Below, piece after piece: positions 46,747-57,157 of a stretch of DNA of 64,000 bases; the first letter of the stretch is position 1; every line of letters starts with the position of its first letter. Below the pieces are notes generated by a model. It had not been told where the DNA came from. It did no database searches and saw only the letters and a list, made by a program, of their open reading frames with translations. Position numbers and translations under genes: made by a program. Source of the DNA: Paragyromitra xinjiangensis. Taxonomy: Eukaryota; Ascomycota; Pezizomycetes; Pezizales; Discinaceae. The stretch lies in the NCBI GenBank assembly GCA_038503065.1, contig JBCAMK010000001.1, positions 1,116,001 through 1,180,000 of the forward strand, written 5' to 3'.

Positions 46747-49055
46747 CATTTAATGCCGGAGATCATCTCCTAGGAGCAGACATGAAGAACTAAAAGAATC
46801 TGGGTCTCTCTTCTTTTCTCTCTTTGAGAAACAAAACTACCAGGGACACCACTTCAACCCGTTATCCGAGCATCAGACTTGAATATCCCTACAATACACC
46901 AACCACTGAGGTATGTAGAAAATTTCTAATCGATTAGTTATCCCAATAAACGAGCTATTCAGCTCGACGCATTTATCGTCAAAGCCTTTATCTTCTAGGA
47001 ACAAAGAATTCACTGCTTCCGGCTCCCACTGATTTCGGCTCCTATTGCTGCGCTCATTGCTTTGTTCATTGCTTTGTTCACGCGCATCCATACAACACCC
47101 TAATCCGGAAGCACTATTCCAATGGCCAGAATGCATGGGAGGTCGAGTGAGATCTGGTGGTCGTGTGTACGCGCTCGTCACAGGTCAGAAAAACAGGGGT
47201 TATGAACCACCTTATCAGAGAGCTGGGATGAAAGACTTAATCAACTCCCTAACCTTGCGTGCAGTTACCCCTAGCCGCTCAAAGAACCTAGGCGTTTGGC
47301 AAATAGGGGTTTGTAGAAGCATCGAGTGTAGCGCTAAGGCCTTCCACTAGGAGTAAATACCTGTTTGCCAGATACCCGCCGAGATTGAGCGACTGTGAGG
47401 AATACCCTATCTTTAAGGATCCCAATAAAACCCCCAGCTTTTGCACGGGTAGCGACCCGAATGCATAACAGTTAGGCTAGAGCACCTACTTCACTTGACC
47501 GGCGACGAAGAAAAAGAAAGGAAGAAGCCAACGGCGGCTATTGCCTGGTGGCTTTCTCTCATGTGCCATATGCTTTGTAGCAGTACGATGGTCTTTGACT
47601 TCCGATTCAAAGCAAAAAAAGAAATTAGGATCTAAAGCCTCGCCCTATCTGGGTTCTCTGCACGTTGATAAAATTTGACGAGAGCTGAATGACAACCCCC
47701 GCAGAACCCTGCGCCAGGCGTTTGGTCGTGGTAATATCAGAAATACGGCAAATTCCTGGGCATCTGGTCTAGGCTTGATAGCGGGAAACTACCCCCTCAG
47801 CATAAGCCAAAGACGGTGCAGCAAACATTACTGTATCCAATTTGCATTTGCGACACCTAATCGCCGATCTCGTGCACAACTCGCGAGCAACCGAATCTTC
47901 AAGCTCATCGATACCAGCTCTGCTTGCCCACCAAGAAATGATTGCATAATAACATCATGCACTCTCGACCAGTCTAGCAACTCCTCACCCCACACCTCAC
48001 CTCTGGAAAGCCCCAAACGGATAATGTCAGTATTGCCGGTAGGAAAGTATCCATTATTGGCAGAAGATTATCCACGCCCACCGTGAGTGGAAAATAACTG
48101 CCTCAAGACGCAGTGGGATAACTTCTGGTATATAGATATCATTCTTATGTCATAAGCCTCCATAAATGGAAATTCGCTAGGAACTTACTAGCTTCTGAAA
48201 CAGCATATGCAAGATCACCTTGTCTCCTAGTAATAAGTAGTGTCTATTGGCTGTCATAACAGCGGCTATTGATTGCGAAAATAGCTTTCTTGGCCGACGA
48301 GCAAAAAACAAAATATGACTTGTGAGGCAGGGCTTGCTGCAACCAAAAACCAAGCCATATCTATTTCCCAGCAAGCATTTATGTAGTTAGCCCACAACTC
48401 TGATTCGACGAACTACTAACTTATGCATGCATCAGACGCCACTCAGCCTTTATCAGACAATAAAGTATAGTTACAGGGATTAAGGTTTCTCCGATTCCTA
48501 CCCGCATGCGCAAACCCAGGAAGATGAAAACCGTTAGCGCATTACCCCAGACAAAGAACTCTCAGCTTGAGGCCCAAGCGCTTGGCGGATCAAGCTCCCG
48601 TCCGTTACCGTACCCGAAGCGCGCTAGCCTTATAGCGGCGGTAATGAAATGTCCAACACCCTACTGACTCATCTCACAACACCAAGTTTTTATCCCCATA
48701 CCTAATGAGGAAAATATGGTGATCAATCCGTCCCTGAACCCGGCCATGCATTATTTGCTATTTGTCGAACACGATCGCCCAGGGACTTGACCTTAATGAA
48801 CTTACTTTACCGTATAGACGTCACTGCTGAGTAAAGGACATGGAGATGGTGAACGTCATGCCTTTGTACCGTAGAGGTAAACTTGACATCATCCTCCGCG
48901 GTGTTAAAGTACCTGACGAAGTGTATATAAACCATGCGTAACCACCTTCTTCGAGCTCCATCTAAGCAATCCAATTCACTCCAATATAACCACCTCTGCA
49001 ATTGATCCTAAAGCTTGAAAAACGTATCAATAATCAACACGAAGCAACAATTACA

Positions 49056-49456
49056 ATGGACTCTGCAAGCGAACAGAAAAACACTGGCAACGTCATCGGC
49101 GGGCACAAGGCCAATCTTCACAATCCGAGTGAGCAACTCCGATACCATTTCTCCCTCTCTCCTATCTCCAACTGCTTATATTTAGAAACCTAGATACTTC
49201 CCAAGAATCCAAAGAGAACTCCAAGCATGTCCTTGAGGAAATTGGCTCTGAGACGCAGAGTAGTAGCCGCAGCAACAGTGGCGAAGGAAAGAACCCAGAT
49301 AACGTTGCCCGTGGATACAAGGCGTATGTCTATCTTCTCCAATTAACGTGAAGAAATGCAAGACTAATTTCAAGTAGTGCCTTGAGCAACCCAAATGTCT
49401 CTGAGGAGGCAAAGGAGCGTGCCGAACGTAAGATGGAGCAGATGGGAGCGCAGTAA
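49056..49456 (+). CDS. con-6: conidiation-specific protein 6 (Con-6) family
   Basis: Exons: 49056-49128, 49194-49323 and 49378-49456 (282 nt, 93 aa). Two Con-6 units are visible. The first is KNTGNVIGGHKANLHNPN followed by TSQESKENSKHVLEEIGSE. The second is KNPDNVARGYKAALSNPN followed by VSEEAKERAERKMEQMGAQ. The intron 1 acceptor at 49193 was preferred because a nearer AG leads to a stop. These small hydrophilic proteins accumulate in conidia and other resting cells; a protective, desiccation-related role is suggested for the family. The in-frame codons before 49056 (MILKLEKRINN) are less likely to be used because the family begins close to this ATG. Conidiation-linked expression is inferred from the family. 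Confidence 0.9.
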
Positions 49457-50150
49457 AGTGCTTTTACTTGCTCGTCAAAGGATTGGGTGCATGTATTATC
49501 TATTGCAGTTGGAACGGATCTTGTATTTTTAGGCAGTGATAATCGTGTGATCAATCAAGAAAAAAATCATCTCAATTAATTATTCGTAAAACTTGCAGCT
49601 GCCAGTAAAGAATTGCGCATGTCTGATACCTCGCCGCCCCACGCTAGCGCAATGAGTGATGCCGTTATTGTCCTTCGGCAAATAACTTTTTGTATATAGC
49701 CCTACTTTCGATCCATGTGTGAAAGATCCAAACGCGGAGGGCATGATCCCTTCTGGCGTAGGATGATAATCTTTCTCTATGCGCAACTTGTAACTCCCTA
49801 CTAATGGGAATATTCAACGCTCCTCCCCTATACCAGTAATGTGAATTACACGTTCTTAAACCTAAACTTAGTAAATATGACTTGCTGAGCCTTAAGAAAG
49901 CCCATCACGCCATATATCGCATGTTGTTCAGCCAAAAGCTTTCGCTTTACCATCATAACTGAGTGACATATTATGACTTCCAGGAAGTGCATCCGAGAGC
50001 CCTCCTTCGTTCAGAACGAAACCAAAACAATAGAAACCTCCGATACAACCTACTGTGCCTCTCTTTCACTCCCTATAAATACACTATTTAAGTTAAATCC
50101 CGGCGTACCAGCAGGAGGCAAGACATGATGCTTTCTCATTAGTATTTGAT
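49457..50150. other. intergenic, conserved 5S upstream flank at right end
   Basis: No gene is seen. The last ~45 bases (from ACCAGCAGGAGGC near 50107 on) match the flank of the other 5S gene. Confidence 0.5.
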
Positions 50151-50269
50151 GTGTTCGGTCATAGAATGATGAAAATGAGCCATCCCGTTCGCTCTGGCAT
50201 ATCCAAGCATCTTATCGCCTGGTTAGTACTGCAGTGGGTGACCATGTGGGAATCCCAGGTACTGAACGC
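50151..50269 (+). rRNA. 5S ribosomal RNA gene, right copy
   Basis: This plus-strand unit is identical (119/119 nt) to the 5S unit at 44482-44600. Helix I closes between GTGTTCGGT and ACTGAACGC, and internal control region blocks (AGCATCTTATCGCCTGG and TGGGTGACC) are present. T-runs follow immediately. About 45 bp upstream (ACCAGCAGGAGGC, then ATGATGC, AGTATTTGAT) and a downstream block (AGAAGGATTAAGGATAA) are also shared between the two copies, which suggests duplication of a larger unit or conserved upstream control elements. Confidence 0.85.
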
Positions 50270-50272
50270 ATA

Positions 50273-50290
50273 TTTTGTTTTTCCTTTTTT
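50273..50290 (+). terminator. RNA polymerase III T-run terminator of the right 5S gene
   Basis: T-runs of four (50273-50276), five (50278-50282) and six (50285-50290) follow the 5S 3' end, the usual Pol III stop signal. Confidence 0.75.
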
Positions 50291-51477
50291 AGGGGTGGCT
50301 CAGAAGGATTAAGGATAACTAAATGGTCTCCGCAAGAGCTGGATGGTATTTCCTGGGCAAAAATAACCCGAGTCCAACCAATAGACCCACCTTAAAAACA
50401 CAACGACAGGGATTCTATAGCTTTATGCTTAGATACGGTAGCTCCAGATCATTTATTTATTAGTTATAACCAACACCAACGCGTTTTGACCAATTAACCG
50501 CACAATAGCCTGGGAGTCAACGGGTATCCATCCGGAGATTAGACCGCTGAGAACTCCTCCAACCATAGCGCCGAAACCCGTACGAAGAATAACCGAAAAA
50601 AGGCCTCACCGAACCCGGGCCGAGAATCAGACGACGATCGTAAGTACACCAAGCAAGGCGTTAACCCCCTATCGTTTGACCAATTGATAAGGCCCAGGAA
50701 CCTGCTTGCTGCTTTCAGCCGTAGTAAGAAACAATTACGACGAGGTTCTAGAGCTTTTCTTACTCTTGGCTTGGCGTTTTCTTTAGCCACGAAACAAAAC
50801 CAATTTACCTTTCCACTAGAGAATGAGATTATATCTTACCGAGACCTGCAACTGCAACTAGCTAGTAAGTGGAGATGCAGGTCTCATACGCATGATACCA
50901 CTAAGACCTTAAAGTCCGATCTTGCTTTCTTTCAGATGATTGTACTTAAACGCCTATAAGTTCAGTTTTTGCCATTGTTCCTTCGCACCAATAACTAGCA
51001 TTAAAAGAATAAGTTATTCAAGTCTAACTAAATACACGCCTACCCCTTCAAAAAACCCAAAGACCCCACCCCATAATCACCACATATCACTCGAACCCAA
51101 GCAAAACCGACGAAGCCCTGCACCTCTTGTAATACACTAACCGACGGCATCTGCCACCCAGGGATTCATCACATCAGGCTCATCTCACATGCACAATCCC
51201 GCCCGTCCTCCCCCAGTCCAGCAGGGAACGAGCATCACGGGTGAATCGGATCAACTTTAAAATCAGGCTAAAAGCCACCCGAGACCCCCCACACCACATC
51301 ACATGATGCGGGGTTCTCCATCCCGCTCTCGCAAAGAGGGGAGACTGCCGTAAATCTCTGCATATCAAAATATTCAAATAAACTCAGCTGAATTTGTTTC
51401 CGTCTCCGTTCCTAACCCCCCCTCGGAGAAGAAGAAGAAAAAAAACCTATATGCGTAAAGCCTTACAAAAATTTACA
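50291..51477. other. intergenic; promoter of aldose epimerase gene
   Basis: No gene is seen. An AGAAGGATTAAGGATAA block shared with the other 5S copy lies at about 50305-50321. The region just before the epimerase start is purine-rich (51425-51445). Confidence 0.45.
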
Positions 51478-52559
51478 ATGTCATCCTCTCCAGCCAAGTT
51501 TATCTCGCAAGGCGCGATCATACAGGAATTCCGCATCGGTTCCTCAGGCCGAAATATCGTACTGGGCTTCAACACCGCTCCAGAGTACCGTAATAACCCA
51601 CCGCATTTTGGCGAGAACATTGGACGCATTGCGAATCGTTTAAAGGATGCGAAAATCAACAACTTGAATGGCCGTACATATCAACTCACTCCAAACGACG
51701 GACCAAACTCGCTCCATGGCGGGGTTAAGGGATGGGGAGTGAGGGATTGGGCTGGCCCCACGACCGAGACTCGAGGGGATAAGGAGGCGGTTGTGTATAA
51801 ATATACCAGCCAGGATATGGAGGAGGGGTTTCCAGGGAAAGTTGAGGTGTCTGTAGCTTACACGCATCACGAAGAGCCATCGGGGGAGGAGGGCGTGAAT
51901 AAGACCGTCCTAGAAATAGAGTATGAGGCGAAACTAGTTGGGGATGATGTCGATGAAACGGTCATCAACATAACGAACCATAGGTACGTTCGCTCACTCG
52001 CTTCCTCGCGTATAAACGCTAACATCCAAAATATAGTTACTTCAACCTCAGCGGCGCCGACACAATCGATGGTACTTCTGCCATCCTCACGACCACCGAC
52101 CACCTCCCGCTGGACGCAACCGGCATCCCTATTTCAACTGCTATCGAGCCATACCCCAAGATCTCTGCAAACGTTCCTATAACCCTCGGCGCTACAGAGC
52201 CCAACTTCGACGATTGCTTTATACTAAACACCGATCCCTCCTCTATTCTCCTAGACACACGACCCTTGCCGCTCCAAACTTGTGCGCGTTTCTACCATTC
52301 TACAACGGAGGTGCACCTTGAGGTTCTTTCTACAGAACCTGCGTTCCAGTTCTATACAGGGAAGCATATTGCCACTGACGCTCGCCCGGATGGGTCCCCG
52401 GCCAGGGGTTCCCGCGCTGGGTTCTGCGTTGAGCCTAGCAGGTACGTCAATGCGCCCAACGTGCCTGGATGGAGGGATATGACACTGGTCAAGAAAGGAG
52501 AGGTTTACGGCAGCAAGATCGTTTTCAAAACTTGGGAGGGTGGGAAGGAAGGACTTTAA
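51478..52559 (+). CDS. aldose 1-epimerase (mutarotase)
   Basis: Two exons, 51478-51983 and 52037-52559 (1029 nt, 342 aa). Family blocks: FGENIGRIANRLKDAKI near residue 45, TPNDGPNSLHGGVKGWG with the catalytic His, NITNHSYFNLSG formed across the splice, and FCVEPSRYVNAPNVPGW with the catalytic-acid/base Glu. It interconverts alpha and beta anomers of glucose, galactose or other aldoses in the cytosol. The start at 51478 (MSSSPAKFISQGAI) fits family length. Upstream in-frame ATGs at 51394 and 51451 would add a Pro/Arg/Lys-rich leader (PPRRRRRKK) that is probably untranslated. Confidence 0.94.
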
Positions 52560-53571
52560 GGTTATTGGGAGTAGGATATTTGTAAGACAACAGACCAAAA
52601 GGAAATAAACGCCCAAGCGGCAAGGGCGTAGCATACCAGTTATCAAGAAAACGACACACCATATAGACAATTGGCCAGATTCATATATAAGTCAATAAGA
52701 AATATACTGACGATACGACAAGAAACAACGCATGCTATTTACTCCCCGGCCCAATCCCATCACACTGCCCCGCTATTCCCAACAGCAGTAATACCTTCCC
52801 CCCTTTTATCCCCAACAAGAAGCCAAACAAGAAGATACGAGCGTGAACGCAGAACTTTACAACAGGAAAAATGAAATCTTTACGCCCGCGCCGTCTCGAA
52901 CTGCAGATCAAACATCTGATCGAGAATAAAGGCAACTAGAGACAAAATAAAAAACAAAGACCAATAAAAAAAAGACTTAGAGTACCCCTTCACTGAAAAC
53001 CCAAAAGTCAAACGAGCGAACTGTGCGGTAGGCTGTTCGGGAAACCGTTTCCCGCCATCCATACCTAATTGACATCGTAAGTATTCTGACCCAACAAACT
53101 CAAATTAAAAAATCCCCTCCAAACGAGATAAAAAAGTGAGAAATACCCCTTGACAAGACCAAATGAAAGAGTACCAGGAGAATAGGAAAGAAACCTGACA
53201 TATTAAGGGACTAGGAAGAAATAGAACCGTAAGAAATAAATAAATGGAAATAATAAGCAGGTATAAATAAAGTAAAAAAATCCACCCAATTCAAACTCCA
53301 GTATTTTCACCTATGTATTACTTTCCAGGTCATGATTCGCCGATTCGTTTCATAAAGTTCGTCTCCTTTCAGGTTTCCGCCACTGTTGCTCTAGGGCCAA
53401 GACCGAGATCGGTTGTTGAGATGAAAAAGAGATGATAGCTGTAGACACTGGAGGCAGAAAAACTAGGTCCATCCATGAACCAAGTCTTTCCCCCAGACCC
53501 TTATCCTTTCTTCATCTTTGTCGTTAAACCGCGCACACGGGAACCTCTCACCAGGACCGGTGCCCAAACCT
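52560..53571. other. intergenic between convergent genes
   Basis: This A-rich spacer lies between the 3' ends of the epimerase and the fusion gene. I see no gene or RNA signal. Confidence 0.45.
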
Positions 53572-55784
53572 TCACATGTCAACACCATTCTGGTATATCC
53601 CCCGGATAACCCTGGCAGGGTTCCCGGCGACTACTGTGAATGGTGGAACATCCTGCAGACAGACGAGGAACGATTAGTCGGGATTTAACTTTAATCGAAA
53701 GCGAGCGATTTCAACACTCACCCTAGTTACCACGCTGCCAGCGCCGACAACCGATCCTTTCCCGATAGTGATTCCACCCCTAATATTATCCGTTAGCATA
53801 CCTCTTAACATTACAAGGTATTGTTGCTTTCTACTCACAGTACTATAACATTGCCGCCTAGCCAACAATCTTCTTCAATCATAACAGGTTTAGCCATTTC
53901 TGGCCCTTGGGCTCCATTACGCTTCCTAGGATCTATAGGATGCGTAGCGGAATATATGCTAACATTTGGAGATAGGATGGTCCGTGCTTTAATAGTCACC
54001 TAGTATGAAGATGAAGCGTTAGCCGAACGAAGTATCTACCAACAGGCACGTTTTTCTCCACCGGAAATAATAAATTCGGACTTACAGCACAACTATCCAG
54101 GATCGTACATCCAAACTCAATGTTAACATCTTTTCCTAACCTAATATTATATCCGTAACTGCATGTAAATGGCGCATCCACCTGTACATCTACGATGTCA
54201 CTGGTATAGCCCTGTTCGTTAACATATGTTGTTTGCTGCGGTTTTCCGGGTCCAGCTGGTTGGGTGATAGCCTCCCAATTCATTCCAGGTCGTAGCACAT
54301 CCAGCAGCAACCTTCCTTTCTCAGCCTTTGAAATGCCTAGATTTGGATTTGTTGCAGCGTTGTTGAAACGCCAGCAAGCAGCTTTACATCGCTCACGTTC
54401 TTCAACCAACTCGGGTGCATTAGCACGGTACAACTCTGACTTAATCATCTTATCCTTTTCAGAACGTTGACGCGGGAGAGTGGAGCCGCTTGCAGCAGAG
54501 ATAGCTGCTAGCGAAGAGGCGTGGTTTGTAACAGGTGTTAAAGAGGGCAGCAAGGGTGAGGGCGCTGGCTGTGGCGCAGACGCATACGTCTGATGGGTTG
54601 GCGTCTGTATCGATTGCTCGTTTATATAAGGGTGTGGGGGCTGCTGTCTTATAATTGAATTCGGAGAAATTGACTCCTCCAAGCTTGGCTTGGTTTCATC
54701 AATCGTGATCACTGTTGTAGGCTGGTAAGGAATTCTCCGAACTTCCTCCGGTCGGTGGTGCAGCTGCTTTGGGACAGGAGCTACGATCATATGAAGAGGA
54801 GTTGGCGAAGCAGAAGCAGATTCTGGCTGCTCCGTTTTCGACTGAATGCTGATGGGAGTGGTTGCACTATTCCCACTCTTTCCCGGGGGTTTCTGCCAAT
54901 TGATTTTGCCAGAATATCCTTCGCAAACAAAACCGCCACGCTTGCAATTGCTGCCTGTGATCATCGCTGTCAGTCTCACCACACGAAGTATGAGTTAAGT
55001 ATAAGATTGACGAAACATGGGGCAAGATTATTCAAGTTGTAGGGCAAGGACAAAAAACCGAAATTGAAACATCAACCCTGCGAAACTGATAATCAAATGT
55101 AGGAATTGAGAACAAACATTCTGGTTTCCCTTCGTCGCACTTCTTTTTCCTTCGCCTACAAGTTATGCAGCCCGTTTTTGTCCTGTTGCTAAATATCCTC
55201 TTCCGCTTCCCACCACCCGGTTGTGCTGTTCCAGGCTGTGGTGATCCCTCTTGAGTACCACCCCTTGCACGTCCTTCCTCATTGCCTTTCATGTCCTCAT
55301 CTACGCTGTAGTTACCTGCCTGATCCTCAGGGCCCAAGCTCGACTGGTGACGATGCTGATTGTTGTGCTGTGCGTCGCCTGAATTTTCTTCCGCCATAAC
55401 TCCTCCCCCGTGAGCGGCCAAATGACGTTGCGCAACCTGAGTCGTGGGGGTCACCGCCCGTGGTTGACTTTGAACCTCCGGCGACCTCTTTCGTTTTTGC
55501 GACGTTCCCGACATTTCTACATCCGACCCAGGGCGGTTTCCTTGCTGCCACTGCTCTTCGGCAACCCGAGGAGAGTTATTCGTTGATGGTGAAGCATTAC
55601 TCCCATTGTCCCTGGTGCTTTGGACCGAAACTAACGGAGGCAGTTGAGCTCGGTGGCTCACGGTAACCGTACTATTTCCATTTCCATTGTTGTTGACGGC
55701 GGTGAATTTTTGCGATTTGGACTCTTCATTGTCGTTAGTAGATGCCGGGTTGGCCGAGCCTCCATCGTTCCGCATATCTACCAT
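53572..55784 (-). CDS. Zn2Cys6 zinc cluster fused to maltose/galactoside-type O-acetyltransferase (611 aa)
   Basis: Exons: 55784-55118, 54954-54086, 53999-53839, 53779-53722 and 53652-53572 (1836 nt). Residues 1-195 are low-complexity. Basic KRKR patches precede a complete zinc cluster with Cys at 206, 209, 216, 223, 226 and 233 (GCITCRRRKKKC, then KPECSNCKRGGFVC). Codon 223 is split by intron 1, and the splice restores the sixth-cysteine spacing. A Pro/Ser/Gln-rich linker follows. Residues ~384-445 match the maltose acetyltransferase (Mac) domain (SEKDKMIKSELYRANAPEL). Residues ~475 to the end form a left-handed beta-helix of hexapeptide repeats: IRLGKDVNIEFGCTILD, the catalytic SIYSATHPIDPRKRNG, EEDCWLGGNVIVLGGITIG, GSVVGAGSVVTR, then DVPPFTVVAGNPARVIRG. 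Both halves look intact. A DNA-binding acetyltransferase or a moonlighting regulator is inference. Confidence 0.9.
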
Positions 55785-57157
55785 GGTGAAGAAAACAACG
55801 TCGCGGTCGCGGTGGTGACAGAATTAGTAGCAACAAGCTGTGTCCCGGACTAGAAGATCGAGTTGATAGAAAAATTTGCCGAAGAGACGCGACAGAAATA
55901 GATACTAGAGACTAGCGTGCAGGAGCGGTCGCAAATAAAACTATGGGCAAGTCAGGCAGCCGGCTCCAGCAGCTTAGGTTCGGGGAACGCGCAACAAGCC
56001 CCAAAGTGCAAAATGCAGGAGTCAATGTGATGAGTAGGAATAAGCAGCCAGCAGAAAATAGAATCAAGGGCCAGCAGAGAGGAGAATAAAGGAGAGGAGG
56101 AGGAAAAGGTAGGGAAGGGAAGAGAGGTGGATTGAGAGATTGATGGCTCGATTGATTGATTGATTGATTGATCTGATCTGATTGACTGACTGATTAAATG
56201 GTTGAAAGATTGACTGATGGATTGATGGTTGATGGATAGAAATGGGAAATGAAACGGGATAGAAGAGAGGCGGTGCTGGTGGTGGGATGAGGAGGAGGAG
56301 GGGTGGAGAAGGGAAAGCGTGGTGGTGGAGGTGGAGGAGGAGGAGGATGGGATGGAGGATTGAGGATTGAAGGAGGCAAGAAGCAAGCGGTGTAGACGCT
56401 GGGGCGGCACTGGGGCTAGAGCAGCAACGCCGAGAAACGACCGAAGTGTGCAAGGAGCGAGGGGTGGGGAGGACAGATAACAGCGGTTATAGCAGCCTCA
56501 GCACAAAAAAAACTTGTAGTTCTGCAGGCAAAATAGAAAGCAAAGTGGGCAGGCCCAGCTGGCGGAAGTGATGAGACGTGATAGATGAGCGCCCCCGGCG
56601 ATTGAGCGCGGAGGGTGTCTGGCGCCTTTGACAAGGGTCGCACTGGTTCAGCAAGAGCCAGAGTCAGCGGGTGGCAGATCAAGATTGGGCTTACCTGCGC
56701 GACGCAAGGTTTCCCACGGCGTGTGACACTTCTGTCTATCAACCACCTCTCGATGCGCACCAATTCTTTGCGCCAAACGCGTCTGCGGACTGATTACCCA
56801 AATCTGTGCGTTCTTCGCGTCAAACGTAGCAGATATGCGTGCCCACTTACTGATCCCCCACTCCCCCTCCCTGCCTCAGGTCCCGTTTGCCTTCCATTCC
56901 TTAGGAATATTTAAAACATCCTCAATTTGATATACGTGTCTCGGTCAAGAATTCGACTACGCTTCTATTATTTACCATATGCCGGACTCGTTAGCCGTGC
57001 TGTACCAGCAAGCTGCCCTTAATTCCGTACCGCCCTTCTCGCCGCGGCAGCGAGTCGCCTGCTGGCCATGCTGTGCCTCGACTATCGCCTGCTACGCTAC
57101 ACCTTCCCTCGTTTGCCACACGCACCCTCATGCACGGCATCCAACCACAATGCCGCG
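55785..57157. other. promoter/5' region of fusion gene with simple repeats
   Basis: No gene is seen. The stretch 56100-56400 on the plus strand is purine-rich, with a (GATT)n tract at about 56146-56172 and GGA-type triplets near 56289-56350. These could lie in a long 5' leader of the fusion gene. Confidence 0.5.
56146..56172 (+). repeat. GATT-type microsatellite
   Basis: Several GATT tetramers in tandem, continuing as degenerate GATT/GACT copies to about 56240. Confidence 0.8.

Larger units (their letters stand above)
44601..49055. other. repeat-bearing gene-poor region
   Basis: No convincing protein gene. It contains a (GATA)n tract near 45255-45271, a ~30-bp inverted repeat pair (45310-45340 with 45653-45685) and a MITE-like element (46158-46746). 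A 47-codon frame at 48524-48667 (+) has no support beyond being open. Confidence 0.5.

Noticed and set aside
48524..48667. 47-codon plus-strand frame (starts MKTVSALPQTKNSQ)
   Set aside because: Open but short, with no homology, splice or conservation evidence.
56064..56453. Ser/Pro/His-rich minus-strand frames of 61-152 codons
   Set aside because: They arise from GGA/GATT simple repeats, which remain open in several frames.
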